Shown: positions 54,293 through 62,037 of the stretch, piece after piece
Layout: each line of letters begins with the position of its first letter
Position numbering within the stretch: the first letter of the stretch is position 1
Source of the DNA: an uncultured Lachnoclostridium sp.
GTDB lineage: Bacteria > Bacillota > Clostridia > Lachnospirales > Lachnospiraceae
Assembly: GCA_944381625.1 (NCBI GenBank)
Contig: CALWLW010000022.1
Location: 1-62,037 of the forward strand
Reading direction: 5' to 3'
DNA length: 62,037 nt
The notes under the pieces: model-generated
What the model saw: the letters and a program-made list of their open reading frames with translations, nothing else
The model's database searches: none
Told to the model about the DNA's origin: nothing
Position numbers and translations under genes: made by a program

Positions 54293-54541
54293 TTCAATTC
54301 CTGATATGATGATTCTGTCTGTCAGCGGCTCCCCGGCCGTCAGCGCCTTTTCCACCGCCTCCGGAATCCGGCAGATCGCCTGTATATGCTTCCTGTTCTT
54401 TTTCTTCGGCTTCGCCGCCGTGTGGCAGCGTCCGTCCGCTACCCAAACATATTCCGCCTCCGCACGGATTATGATATAGAGTTTGCCCCGGTCATGTCCG
54501 GCCAGGGATCTGGCCGGCATGCCCGTCTTCATATTTATCAT
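54281..54541 (-). CDS. KOW-domain RNA-binding protein (L14e/L24-like)
   Basis: 86 residues: MPARSLAGHDRGKLYIIIRA is the KOW motif, then EYVWVADGRCHTAAKPKKKN. A gene of this kind is common between map and infA in Clostridia and is thought to be ribosome- or RNA-associated; its function is not established. The ATG at 54541 has AGGAGG upstream; the longer frame lacks one. Confidence 0.85.
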   Translation of the reverse strand: MINMKTGMPARSLAGHDRGKLYIIIRAEAEYVWVADGRCHTAAKPKKKNRKHIQAICRIPEAVEKALTAGEPLTDRIIISGIEATI

Positions 54542-54560
54542 AGCGTCCTCCTGTCCCCGG

Positions 54561-55316
54561 CTACACATGCAGGGTCAGGATCTCCGGCTCTCCGTCCGTG
54601 ATCAGAATGGTATTTTCATAGTGTGCTGACACTGAGTGATCTGCCGAGATGACCGTCCATCCGTCGTCCAGCCACTCCACTTCCCAGGTACCCATATTGA
54701 TCATGGGCTCCACCGCCAGCGTCATGCCTGGAACCAGTTTGATACCGCGCCGCTTCTGACGGAAATTGGGGATCTGCGGGTCTTCATGCAGGCTCGTGCC
54801 GATCCCGTGTCCCACCAGATCCTGGACAATGCCGTATCCGAACGGGGTCACATAGCTGTCGATGGCGTTGGAGATGTCGAACAGGTGATTGCCGGCCCGC
54901 GCCATCTTAATTCCTTCAAAGAAGCTCTGTTTCGTCACATCCAGCAGTTTCTGCACCTTGGGGTCGATCTGCCCTACCGCATGGGTCCTGGCCGCGTCGG
55001 AATGGTATCCTTTGTAAATCAGTCCGGCGTCCAGGCTGACGATGTCCCCTTCTTTCAGAATATGATCCCTCCTGGGTATGCCGTGAACCACTTCCTCATT
55101 GACGGATACGCAGATGGACGCGGGATACCCGGAATAATTCAGGAAATTGGGCACGCATCCCAGCTCCCGGATCACCTTGTCGCCGTACTCGTTGATATCC
55201 ATGGTGGAGATCCCCGGACGGATCATCTTTGCCATCTCGTCGTGTACGATCTCCAGCAGCCGGCCGGCTTCGCGCATAAGCTCTGTCTCTTTTGCAGATT
55301 TAACTGTTACCGCCAT
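54561..55316 (-). CDS. map: methionine aminopeptidase type I
   Basis: 251 residues. The first two metal ligands are D96 and D107 (SLDAGLIYKGYHSDAART); the histidine in VGHGIG and the two later glutamates (EPMINMG, SAHYENTILIT) complete the site. No N-terminal zinc finger. The ATG at 55316 follows the adk stop by 4 bases with GGGAG upstream. Confidence 0.97.
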   Translation of the reverse strand: MAVTVKSAKETELMREAGRLLEIVHDEMAKMIRPGISTMDINEYGDKVIRELGCVPNFLNYSGYPASICVSVNEEVVHGIPRRDHILKEGDIVSLDAGLIYKGYHSDAARTHAVGQIDPKVQKLLDVTKQSFFEGIKMARAGNHLFDISNAIDSYVTPFGYGIVQDLVGHGIGTSLHEDPQIPNFRQKRRGIKLVPGMTLAVEPMINMGTWEVEWLDDGWTVISADHSVSAHYENTILITDGEPEILTLHV

Positions 55317-55320
55317 GTTC

Positions 55321-55965
55321 TCAAGCTCCCAAAATCTCTGTGATCGCCTGGAAAACAGCATCCATTTCCATGGTTCCGTCCACGTCCTTCAGGATGCCCT
55401 TATTCCTGTAGTAATCGATCAGCGGCTGGGTCTGCTCATGGTAAACGCTCAGGCGCTTCTGCACCGTCTCCGGCTTGTCGTCGTCCCTTAAGATCAGCTC
55501 CGCTCCGCACGCGTCGCAGATACCCTCTTTTTTAGTGGGCGCATATACCACATGATACGTGGCCCCGCAGCCCACGCACGCGCGGCGTCCGGACATACGG
55601 TTCACGATGTTCTCATCCGGCACTTCCACATTGATAGCGTAATCCATGGACTCGCCCAGCGCTGCCAGCGCCGCGTCCAGGCTTTCTGCCTGGGGGATCG
55701 TCCTGGGGAAGCCGTCCAGGATGTAGCCGTTTTTGCAGTCCTCCTGCTTCACGCGGTCCACCACCAGGTCGCAGACCAGCTCATCCGGCACCAGAAGGCC
55801 CTGATCCATGTAGGTCTTCGCCTTTTTCCCCAGCTCGGTACCGTTCTTGATGTTCGCACGGAAAATATCCCCTGTGGAGATATGCGGAATCTGATACTTT
55901 TCAGCAATTTTTTTCGCCTGGGTACCTTTACCGGCCCCCGGAGCGCCCAACATAATAATCTTCAT
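55321..55965 (-). CDS. adk: adenylate kinase, zinc-LID form
   Basis: 214 residues with P-loop GAPGAGKGT (7-15), the DGFPRTIPQAE segment and a LID domain holding CVGC...CDAC (about 130-153), which binds zinc in Gram-positive Adk. Located between secY and map. Its upstream region contains a terminator-like hairpin and a dispersed repeat. Confidence 0.98.
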   Translation of the reverse strand: MKIIMLGAPGAGKGTQAKKIAEKYQIPHISTGDIFRANIKNGTELGKKAKTYMDQGLLVPDELVCDLVVDRVKQEDCKNGYILDGFPRTIPQAESLDAALAALGESMDYAINVEVPDENIVNRMSGRRACVGCGATYHVVYAPTKKEGICDACGAELILRDDDKPETVQKRLSVYHEQTQPLIDYYRNKGILKDVDGTMEMDAVFQAITEILGA

Positions 55966-56012
55966 ATTCTTGTTCTCCCTTATTCAGTGTAGCCAGTTTT
56001 TTCCATATTATT

Positions 56013-56035
56013 CCCGCGAGCAACGAGCCAGGCGG
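56013..56035 (+). repeat. GC-rich dispersed repeat, copy 2
   Basis: CCCGCGAGCAACGAGCCAGG then CGG. Nearly identical to copy 1 at 11026-11047. Lies in the secY-adk spacer. Confidence 0.6.
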
Positions 56036-56078
56036 ACACGTTTGCATGTCCATTTGACTCCCCAACCGTATATTATGG

Positions 56079-56130
56079 AAAAAACCCCGAAAAGCCTGTT
56101 CGGAATCACCATGTGGTATTCCGTACAGGC
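56079..56130 (-). terminator. terminator-like hairpin between secY and adk
   Basis: Minus strand GCCTGTACGGAAT pairs with ATTCCGAACAGGC (56094-56130 overall), then TTTTCGGGGTTTTTTCC. It could partly end the secY transcript, so adk, map and later genes may be attenuated or use another promoter. Confidence 0.65.
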
Positions 56131-56144
56131 TTAGTCTCTTTGTA

Positions 56145-57461
56145 TTAATCGTTCAGGAAGCCTTTGTAATAGCGCACCAGCATCTGAGATTCGATCTGCT
56201 TTAAGGTCTCCAGAACAACGCCCACGATAATGATGATGGACGTGCCTCCAAAGGAGACGTTCGCTCCGAACATACCATTGAAAAAGATCGGGATCACACA
56301 TACGATGATCAGTCCCACTGCTCCGACAAATACAATATAATTTAAAATCTTGCTGAGATATTCCGTCGTCGGCTTGCCCGGCCGGATACCAGGGATGAAT
56401 CCGCCCTGGCGTTTCATATTGTTTGAAATCTCAATCGGGTTAAAGGTAATGGATGTATAAAAATATGCAAAAAATACAACCAGAATGATATATACCAGCA
56501 GGCCGATGGAATAAACCGGCTGGCTGGGATTGCACCAGCTGGACTGGCTGAGTCCCGTCAGGATATGCGCCCAGATGCTGTCTCCGCCCGTATAACCTGC
56601 CAGGCCTGCAATCACGCCCGGAAGGCTCATGAGGGACGAAGCAAAGATCACGGGGATCACGCCGGAGGTATTGACCTTCAGCGGGATGTTGCTGGACTGT
56701 CCGCCCACCATCTTGCGTCCCTGCATCTTCTTCGCATACTGCACCGGAATCCGGCGCTCGCCGCCCTGAAGGATGATAACGAAAATCACGGTCAGCAGGA
56801 TCACGGCCAGAATTACCACAGCCGCCAGGACCCCGTTCAGGATCGTCTTGCCCTTGATGAACTGTCCGTAGAGATTTACAAAATCATCCGGGATCGTGGA
56901 TACGATGTTGATCAGAAGTACAATGGAGATACCGTTGCCGACTCCATTCTCCGTGATCTGTTCACCCACCCACATCAGGAAAGCGCTTCCTGCCGTCATG
57001 GCCGCCACCACGACGATCATATTGGGAACCGACACCTCTTCCAGAAGTCCGCGTCCGCCGAAACCGATGGTCATGGCCACGCTCTGGATCAGAGCCAGCG
57101 CCACGGTCAGGTAACGGGAGATCGTCTGGATCTTCTTTCTTCCATCCTCGCCTTCCTTCTGCATCTCTTCCAGCTTGGGAATTGCGATGGTCAGAAGCTG
57201 CATGATAATGGAGGAAGTAATGTACGGCGTAATACCCAGTGCAAACACCGACAAACTGGTGAAAGATCCGCCGGTGAACGCATCAAAGAAATTGAATGCG
57301 TCACCGGTCTGGGCTGCAAACCAATTGGCAAAATAATCTCTGTTTACGCCCGGAATCGGAAGCTGTGAGCCGAAGCGCACAACAACCAGCATTAAAAATG
57401 TGAAGATCAGCCTTTTTCTGATATCCTCAATTTTAAACGCGTTCCGTAATGTTTTTAACAT
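56145..57461 (-). CDS. secY: preprotein translocase subunit SecY
   Basis: 438 residues with ten membrane segments; the start [20 protein letters not shown], the plug region and the KPGKPTTEYLSKILN-like loop RPGKPTTEYLSKILN are present. Forms the channel for SecA. It overlaps the rplO stop by one base (TAATG). Confidence 0.98.
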   Translation of the reverse strand: MLKTLRNAFKIEDIRKRLIFTFLMLVVVRFGSQLPIPGVNRDYFANWFAAQTGDAFNFFDAFTGGSFTSLSVFALGITPYITSSIIMQLLTIAIPKLEEMQKEGEDGRKKIQTISRYLTVALALIQSVAMTIGFGGRGLLEEVSVPNMIVVVAAMTAGSAFLMWVGEQITENGVGNGISIVLLINIVSTIPDDFVNLYGQFIKGKTILNGVLAAVVILAVILLTVIFVIILQGGERRIPVQYAKKMQGRKMVGGQSSNIPLKVNTSGVIPVIFASSLMSLPGVIAGLAGYTGGDSIWAHILTGLSQSSWCNPSQPVYSIGLLVYIILVVFFAYFYTSITFNPIEISNNMKRQGGFIPGIRPGKPTTEYLSKILNYIVFVGAVGLIIVCVIPIFFNGMFGANVSFGGTSIIIIVGVVLETLKQIESQMLVRYYKGFLND

Positions 57462-57901
57462 TAGATCACCTCGGCTTTTCCACCAAGAGCTTCAATCTTT
57501 GCTGCCGCGCCGGCAGAAAATGCATTCGCCTGAACGGTCAGTTTCTTGGTTAATTCTCCGTTTCCAAGAATCTTAACACCATCTTTGGGATTCTTAACGA
57601 TTCCTTCAGCGATCAGGGTTTCCACGGAAACGACGCTGTCATTCTCAAATCTCTCAAGCGCGCTCACGTTGATTCCGACGATTTCCTTGCTGTTGCGGTT
57701 GGTGAAGCCTCTCTTCGGAAGCCGTCTGTATAATGGCATCTGACCGCCTTCAAATCCCGGTCTCGGAGCTCCGGAACGAGCCTTCTGTCCCTTATGTCCT
57801 TTACCTGCGGTCTTGCCGTTTCCTGAACCATGTCCGCGGCCTCTTCTGAAGTCGCCGCTGTGTTTGGAGCCTTCGGCGTACCTTAAATTCGATAAATCCA
57901 T
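57461..57901 (-). CDS. rplO: 50S ribosomal protein L15
   Basis: 146 residues: the glycine/arginine-rich N-terminus [20 protein letters not shown] and the C-terminal [25 protein letters not shown] lies upstream of the ATG. Confidence 0.98.
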   Translation of the reverse strand: MDLSNLRYAEGSKHSGDFRRGRGHGSGNGKTAGKGHKGQKARSGAPRPGFEGGQMPLYRRLPKRGFTNRNSKEIVGINVSALERFENDSVVSVETLIAEGIVKNPKDGVKILGNGELTKKLTVQANAFSAGAAAKIEALGGKAEVI

Positions 57902-57927
57902 AGTGGCACCTCCTTACTTATCCAAAA

Positions 57928-58110
57928 TTAAATTTCTTCTACTTTTACCAGATGTCTTACATGCCAGATCATTCCGCGCACCGCTTCATTGTCCGGCATC
58001 TCGACGGTTTTATTTAACTTTCTCAGTCCGAGCGCCTCTACAGTAGCTCTCTGCTTCGGGATCGCACCGATAGGAGATTTTACTAATGTGATTTTTAATT
58101 TCTCTGCCAT
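57928..58110 (-). CDS. rpmD: 50S ribosomal protein L30
   Basis: 60 residues: [20 protein letters not shown], then [25 protein letters not shown] is 9 bases before the ATG at 58110 and only 3 before the ATG six bases upstream, so the inner start is chosen. Confidence 0.96.
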   Translation of the reverse strand: MAEKLKITLVKSPIGAIPKQRATVEALGLRKLNKTVEMPDNEAVRGMIWHVRHLVKVEEI

Positions 58111-58124
58111 GTTCATTCTCCTCC

Positions 58125-58634
58125 TTAAGCCATGATCTCGTCTACGGACTTGCCGCGCTTTCTTGCGACTTCCTCCGGAGAAGACAGGCCTGCCAGGCCC
58201 TCAATGGTAGCCAGTACCACGTTCTGCTTGTTGTTGGAACCCAGGGACTTGGTACGGATATTCTTGATACCTGCCAGCTCTGCAACCACACGGGCCGGAC
58301 CTCCGGCGATGATACCGGTACCTTCCGGAGCCCTCTTCAGCAGTACGGAAGAGCTTCCGAATTTGCCGAAATTGTCGTGCGGGATACTCTTATTCTCATC
58401 CAGAGAAATCGTTACCAGTTTCTTCACAGCGTCTTCTTTTCCTTTACGGATTGCTTCCGGAATTTCAGTGGCTTTTCCAAGACCAGCGCCAACGTGACCG
58501 TTTCCGTCACCAACGACTACCAGAGCTGTGAAACGCATGCTGCGGCCGCCCTTGACGGTCTTGCTAACACGCTTGATTGATACTACTTTGTCTGTCAGTT
58601 CTAACTGACTCGCATCAATGATCTCATGTCTCAT
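58125..58634 (-). CDS. rpsE: 30S ribosomal protein S5
   Basis: 169 residues with the [20 protein letters not shown] double-stranded RNA-binding start and GVGLGKATEVPEAIRKG-like [23 protein letters not shown] lies upstream. Confidence 0.98.
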   Translation of the reverse strand: MRHEIIDASQLELTDKVVSIKRVSKTVKGGRSMRFTALVVVGDGNGHVGAGLGKATEIPEAIRKGKEDAVKKLVTISLDENKSIPHDNFGKFGSSSVLLKRAPEGTGIIAGGPARVVAELAGIKNIRTKSLGSNNKQNVVLATIEGLAGLSSPEEVARKRGKSVDEIMA

Positions 58635-58652
58635 GTCTTTTTTCCTCCTCCT

Positions 58653-59021
58653 CTAAAATTCCAGACCGGCTTCACGCGCTGCGTCCGCAAGCGCTGCGAT
58701 CTTTCCCTGGTAGATGAATCCTCCGCGGTCGAATACCACGGTCTTGATTCCTTTCTCCAGTGCTCTCTCGGCGATCACTTTGCCGAGATATGCTGCCGCA
58801 TCCACGTTGTTGGTTTTCTCAAGCTCTGCCTTCACTTCTTTCTGAAGAGTGGAAGCGGATACCAGAGTATTTCCCACCGTATCGTCGATGATCTGAGCAT
58901 ACATATGATTATTGCTTCTGAACACTGCCAGACGCGGTTTCTCAGCGGTTCCGCTGATGTGATTGCGTAATCTGTAATGCTTTTTGGCGCGAACTTCGGC
59001 TCTTGATTTCTTCCTAACCAT
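58653..59021 (-). CDS. rplR: 50S ribosomal protein L18
   Basis: 122 residues: [20 protein letters not shown], then [20 protein letters not shown] and [20 protein letters not shown]. Binds 5S rRNA in known ribosomes. Confidence 0.98.
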   Translation of the reverse strand: MVRKKSRAEVRAKKHYRLRNHISGTAEKPRLAVFRSNNHMYAQIIDDTVGNTLVSASTLQKEVKAELEKTNNVDAAAYLGKVIAERALEKGIKTVVFDRGGFIYQGKIAALADAAREAGLEF

Positions 59022-59038
59022 CTTTACACTCTCCTTAC

Positions 59039-59578
59039 TTATTTCTTACCGGTCTTACCAACCTTACGTCTGATGACCTCGGTCTCATACTTGATACCTT
59101 TGCCCTTATACGGCTCCGGTCTTCTCTTATCGCGGATCTCAGCGGCGTACTGTCCGACCTTCTCTTTGTCGATACCCTTAACGGTAATCTTGTTGCCGTC
59201 CACAACTGCCTCCAGGCCTTCCGGATCCACCATCTCTACCGGATGGGAATATCCAAGGTTCAGAGTCAGTTTCTTTCCGGATTTGGAGCAGCGGTAGCCA
59301 ACACCGTTTACCTCCAGCACCTTCTCGTAACCGGTATGAACGCCGGTCACCATGTTGGAAATCAGGGTTCTCGTCAAACCGTGTAAAGATTTCATCTTCT
59401 TTAAATCGCTCGGTCTCGTGACGACCACATGGCCGTCTTCTACCTTGATCGTCATTTCTGCGGGAAGCACTCTCTCAAGCGTTCCTTTCGGACCCTTTAC
59501 GGTCACTTTATTTCCCTCGGCAACTGTCACGGTTACTCCTTCCGGGATAGCTACCGGTAATCTTCCGATACGGGACAT
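59039..59578 (-). CDS. rplF: 50S ribosomal protein L6
   Basis: 179 residues: [20 protein letters not shown] and the C-terminal [20 protein letters not shown]. The ATG at 59578 has GGAGG 9 bases upstream; a TTG two codons earlier is less likely. Confidence 0.97.
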   Translation of the reverse strand: MSRIGRLPVAIPEGVTVTVAEGNKVTVKGPKGTLERVLPAEMTIKVEDGHVVVTRPSDLKKMKSLHGLTRTLISNMVTGVHTGYEKVLEVNGVGYRCSKSGKKLTLNLGYSHPVEMVDPEGLEAVVDGNKITVKGIDKEKVGQYAAEIRDKRRPEPYKGKGIKYETEVIRRKVGKTGKK

Positions 59579-59652
59579 AATCAATAATCCTCCTTACTTA
59601 GATTTTCGGAAGAGGCTTATGCGCCTCTTCTGTTTTCAGTCATGCGGATAGT

Positions 59653-60054
59653 TTACCAAACAAACGCCAGGACTTCTCCGCCTACGTTCAGCTCTCTCGC
59701 CTTCTTGTCGGTCATCACGCCTTTGTTCGTGGATACGATGGCAATACCAAGACCGCCGAGCACTTTCGGCATATTCTCTTTGCCTGCGTAAATTCTCAGG
59801 CCCGGTTTGGAGATTCTCTTCAGACCGGAGATGACTTTATCGTTTTTATCTTTTCCATATTTCAGGGTGATATGGATATCTTTGAAGTTTCCATTATCCA
59901 CCAGGTCGTATTTTGCGATATATCCTTCATCTACCAGGATGTCCGCGATCGCAAGCTTCATCTTGGAAGCCGGTACGTCCACGGTATCGTGTTTGGCAGT
60001 GTTCGCGTTACGGATTCTTGTAAGCATATCTGCAATCGGATCGTTCGTTGTCAT
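59653..60054 (-). CDS. rpsH: 30S ribosomal protein S8
   Basis: 133 residues: the [20 protein letters not shown] start and a [21 protein letters not shown]-terminal core. An assembly protein and, in E. coli, the spc operon repressor. AAAGGAG lies upstream. Confidence 0.98.
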   Translation of the reverse strand: MTTNDPIADMLTRIRNANTAKHDTVDVPASKMKLAIADILVDEGYIAKYDLVDNGNFKDIHITLKYGKDKNDKVISGLKRISKPGLRIYAGKENMPKVLGGLGIAIVSTNKGVMTDKKARELNVGGEVLAFVW

Positions 60055-60082
60055 ATCTAGACTCCTTTCCTGTTTTCTCGGC

Positions 60083-60268
60083 TTACCAGCTTGCTTTCTT
60101 CACGCCCGGGATCTGTCCTGCATAGGCCAGCTCACGGAAGCAAATTCTGCAGATGCCGTATTTTCTCAGGTAAGCGTGCGGACGTCCACAGATTCTGCAG
60201 CGGCTGTATTCTCTGGTAGAGAATTTCTGTTTGCGCTGCTGTTTGATTTTCATCGATGTCTTAGCCAT
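60083..60268 (-). CDS. rpsZ: 30S ribosomal protein S14, type Z
   Basis: 61 residues with a zinc ribbon CRICGRP...CRICF (two CxxC pairs), the short zinc-binding form usual for Gram-positive bacteria. AGGAGG lies before the ATG. Confidence 0.97.
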   Translation of the reverse strand: MAKTSMKIKQQRKQKFSTREYSRCRICGRPHAYLRKYGICRICFRELAYAGQIPGVKKASW

Positions 60269-60279
60269 GAAATTCCCTC

Positions 60280-60819
60280 CTATCTTGCGAATGGCATATT
60301 GAATAAACTTAACAGATAACGAGCTTCCTCATCGGTCTTCGCGGTGGTCACGAAGATGATGTCCATACCTCTCACTTTATCGATCTTGTCATATTCAATT
60401 TCCGGGAAAATCAGCTGTTCTTTGATTCCGAGTGCGTAGTTTCCTCTGCCGTCGAATGCGTTGGGATTTACGCCTCTGAAGTCGCGGACACGCGGCAGTG
60501 CCAGGTTTACCAGGCGGTCAACGAATTCATACATCTTCTCGCCGCGCAGCGTCACCTTGCATCCGATTGCCATGCCTTCACGAATCTTGAAGTTTGCCAC
60601 GGAATTCTTTGCTCTGGTCAGCACCGGCTTCTGTCCGGCGATGATCTCCAGATCCTTAACGGCAGAATCCAATACTTTCGCATTTTCCTTTGCCTCGCCG
60701 ACACCCATATTGATGACGACTTTGTCGAGCTTCGGCACTTCCATGACGTTTTTATAGCCAAATTTTTTGATCATAGCGTCTACGATCTCATTTTTGTACT
60801 GTTCACTGAGTCTACTCAA
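60280..60819 (-). CDS. rplE: 50S ribosomal protein L5
   Basis: 179 residues: [34 protein letters not shown] and [20 protein letters not shown]. Starts with TTG ([10 protein letters not shown] follows), with GGAGG 10 bases upstream; no nearer ATG fits. Confidence 0.95.
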   Translation of the reverse strand: MSRLSEQYKNEIVDAMIKKFGYKNVMEVPKLDKVVINMGVGEAKENAKVLDSAVKDLEIIAGQKPVLTRAKNSVANFKIREGMAIGCKVTLRGEKMYEFVDRLVNLALPRVRDFRGVNPNAFDGRGNYALGIKEQLIFPEIEYDKIDKVRGMDIIFVTTAKTDEEARYLLSLFNMPFAR

Positions 60820-60845
60820 CTTTCCTGGACCTCCTCTCTTCCAAA

Positions 60846-61157
60846 TTAATCGATCACTTTACCGGTCGCTTTTGCTACGCGGACTTTCTTGTCCCCGTCC
60901 ATCTTGTAACCGATTCTGGATACTTTTCCGTCGCTGACATACATCACGTTGGAAATGTCGATGGGGCCCTCCTGACGGACGATGCCGCCCTGCTGATTGG
61001 CCGGTGACGGTTTTGTGTGTTTCGTAATCATATTCACACCTTCCACAAGGACGGTGTTTTTCTTATGGTTCACTGCGATGACCTTGCCTTCGCTGCCTTT
61101 GTCAGTACCGGCAATGACTCTTACAGTGTCGCCTTTTTTAATTCTGATTGTAGACAT
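60846..61157 (-). CDS. rplX: 50S ribosomal protein L24
   Basis: 103 residues with a KOW motif ([20 protein letters not shown]). The ATG at 61157 has AGGAGG 9 bases upstream; the 11-residue upstream extension overlaps the rplN end and lacks a site. Confidence 0.97.
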   Translation of the reverse strand: MSTIRIKKGDTVRVIAGTDKGSEGKVIAVNHKKNTVLVEGVNMITKHTKPSPANQQGGIVRQEGPIDISNVMYVSDGKVSRIGYKMDGDKKVRVAKATGKVID

Positions 61158-61170
61158 ATTCCGATACCTC

Positions 61171-61539
61171 CTATAATACTTCCGGAGCAAGGGATACGAT
61201 CTTCATGAACTGTTTCTCACGAAGCTCTCTTGCCACCGGCCCAAAGATACGGGTTCCTCTCGGATTCTTATCCTCTTTGATGATCACGGCTGCGTTCTCG
61301 TCAAATCTGATGTAAGAACCGTCTTTGCGGCGCGCGCCTTTCACGGTGCGGACAACCACTGCCTTTACCACATCGCCTTTTTTAACAACACCGCCTGGCG
61401 TTGCATCTTTAACGCTGGCAACGATCACATCGCCGATGTTTGCATATCTTCTGGTAGAGCCGCCCATAACGCGGATGCAGAGTAATTCTTTTGCACCGGT
61501 GTTATCAGCAACCTTAAGTCTTGTTTCCTGCTGTACCAT
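61171..61539 (-). CDS. rplN: 50S ribosomal protein L14
   Basis: 122 residues: [20 protein letters not shown], then [20 protein letters not shown], and the terminal [17 protein letters not shown] lies upstream. Confidence 0.98.
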   Translation of the reverse strand: MVQQETRLKVADNTGAKELLCIRVMGGSTRRYANIGDVIVASVKDATPGGVVKKGDVVKAVVVRTVKGARRKDGSYIRFDENAAVIIKEDKNPRGTRIFGPVARELREKQFMKIVSLAPEVL

Positions 61540-61551
61540 TGCGGCATCCTC

Positions 61552-61806
61552 CTATCTGGCTTTCTCAATAATGCTGACCAGTCTCCATCTCTTGTCCTTG
61601 GACAGCGGTCTGGTCTCCATAACTCTTACGGTATCGCCGATTCCGCACTCGTTATTCTCATCATGTGCTTTCAATTTATAAGTCTTTTTCACGATCTTTC
61701 CGTAAAGCGGATGTTTCACATGGTTTTCAACTGCAACCACGATCGTCTTGTCCATCTTATCGCTTACGACTTTTCCAACACGTGTTTTTCTCAGATTTCT
61801 TTCCAC
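61552..61806 (-). CDS. rpsQ: 30S ribosomal protein S17
   Basis: 84 residues: [20 protein letters not shown] then [20 protein letters not shown]. The longer frame starts with TTG and translates the ribosome site itself; GTG at 61806, 9 bases after AAAGGAG, is the better start. Confidence 0.95.
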   Translation of the reverse strand: MERNLRKTRVGKVVSDKMDKTIVVAVENHVKHPLYGKIVKKTYKLKAHDENNECGIGDTVRVMETRPLSKDKRWRLVSIIEKAR

Positions 61807-61851
61807 GATTCCTATCTCCTTTCTCAAGCTGAAATTCTTTTAATGCCTGAC

Positions 61852-62037
61852 TTACGCGTTCTTCTGCGCGATAACAGTCTGGATACGGGCGATGTTTCTG
61901 CGAACCTCTTTGATTCTTGCCGTATTGTCCAGCTGGTTGGTTGCATTCTGGAATCTCAGGTTGAAAAGTTCCTTCTTAGCAGCTACTAATTCTGTATTCA
62001 GTTCTGCAGCTGATTTTGCCTTTAAATCTTCTACATA
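61852..62037 (-). CDS. rpmC: 50S ribosomal protein L29 (N-terminus beyond right edge)
   Basis: 61 residues are visible, from [20 protein letters not shown] to QTVIAQKNA. Only the first few residues and the ribosome site are cut off by the window edge. The gene order predicts rplP upstream. Confidence 0.95.
   Translation of the reverse strand, partial: YVEDLKAKSAAELNTELVAAKKELFNLRFQNATNQLDNTARIKEVRRNIARIQTVIAQKNA

Overview
The window looks like a chromosomal segment of a Clostridia bacterium, most likely a Lachnospiraceae. The evidence is the S10-spc-alpha ribosomal operon order with a KOW-domain gene between map and infA, an rplQ-ecfA-ecfT-truA-rplM-rpsI style neighbourhood, a T-box and a lysine riboswitch, strong GGAGG ribosome binding sites, TTGACA-17-TATAAT promoters, and a eukaryotic-type HisA. 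No species can be named from the sequence alone.

Layout. Bases 1-530 (minus) hold two tRNA-Ser genes followed by an rRNA-type promoter and leader that run off the left edge, so a 16S gene probably lies just outside. Bases 720-19,020 are a long, mostly minus-strand housekeeping stretch: ispD, tRNA t6A genes (tsaD, tsaB, tsaE) with rimI, rnz, tex, threonine-branch genes (thrH, hom, an ACT protein), prfB with its programmed frameshift, secA, hpf, an orphan hisA, a lipoprotein, dapA-dapB under a lysine riboswitch, a corrinoid adenosyltransferase and an SSB-like protein. Bases 19,226-26,815 (plus) hold typA, a decayed Rpn-type nuclease gene facing it, and a T-box controlled trpDCFBA operon that lacks trpE and trpG. 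Bases 26,899-31,314 (minus) hold ecfA1-ecfA2-ecfT-truA-rplM-rpsI. Bases 50,407-62,037 (minus) hold rpmC (partial) through rplQ.

In many Firmicutes rplQ is directly followed by ecfA1. Here about 19 kb (31.3-50.4 kb) lies between them. This accessory block holds a GNAT enzyme, a cyclophilin, a 2624-residue surface adhesin with a long structured 5' leader, an AT-rich patch of small membrane or unknown proteins and broken genes next to a MATE pump, a PLP aminotransferase overlapping a PH-domain gene, and a MacB-like ABC exporter pair. The adhesin with its leader, and the patchwork beside it, are the least ordinary parts of the window.

How the genes work together. The left half covers translation fidelity (t6A, RF2, hibernation factor), protein export (SecA; SecY is at the right) and aspartate-family amino acid synthesis under lysine control. 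The trp block finishes tryptophan synthesis from anthranilate and senses uncharged tRNA-Trp. The right half is core ribosome, RNA polymerase alpha and translocon synthesis. Starts were moved from the longest open frame to the codon with a correctly spaced Shine-Dalgarno sequence where the two differ. GTG or TTG starts are supported for prfB, rpmJ, rpoA, rpsQ and rplE.
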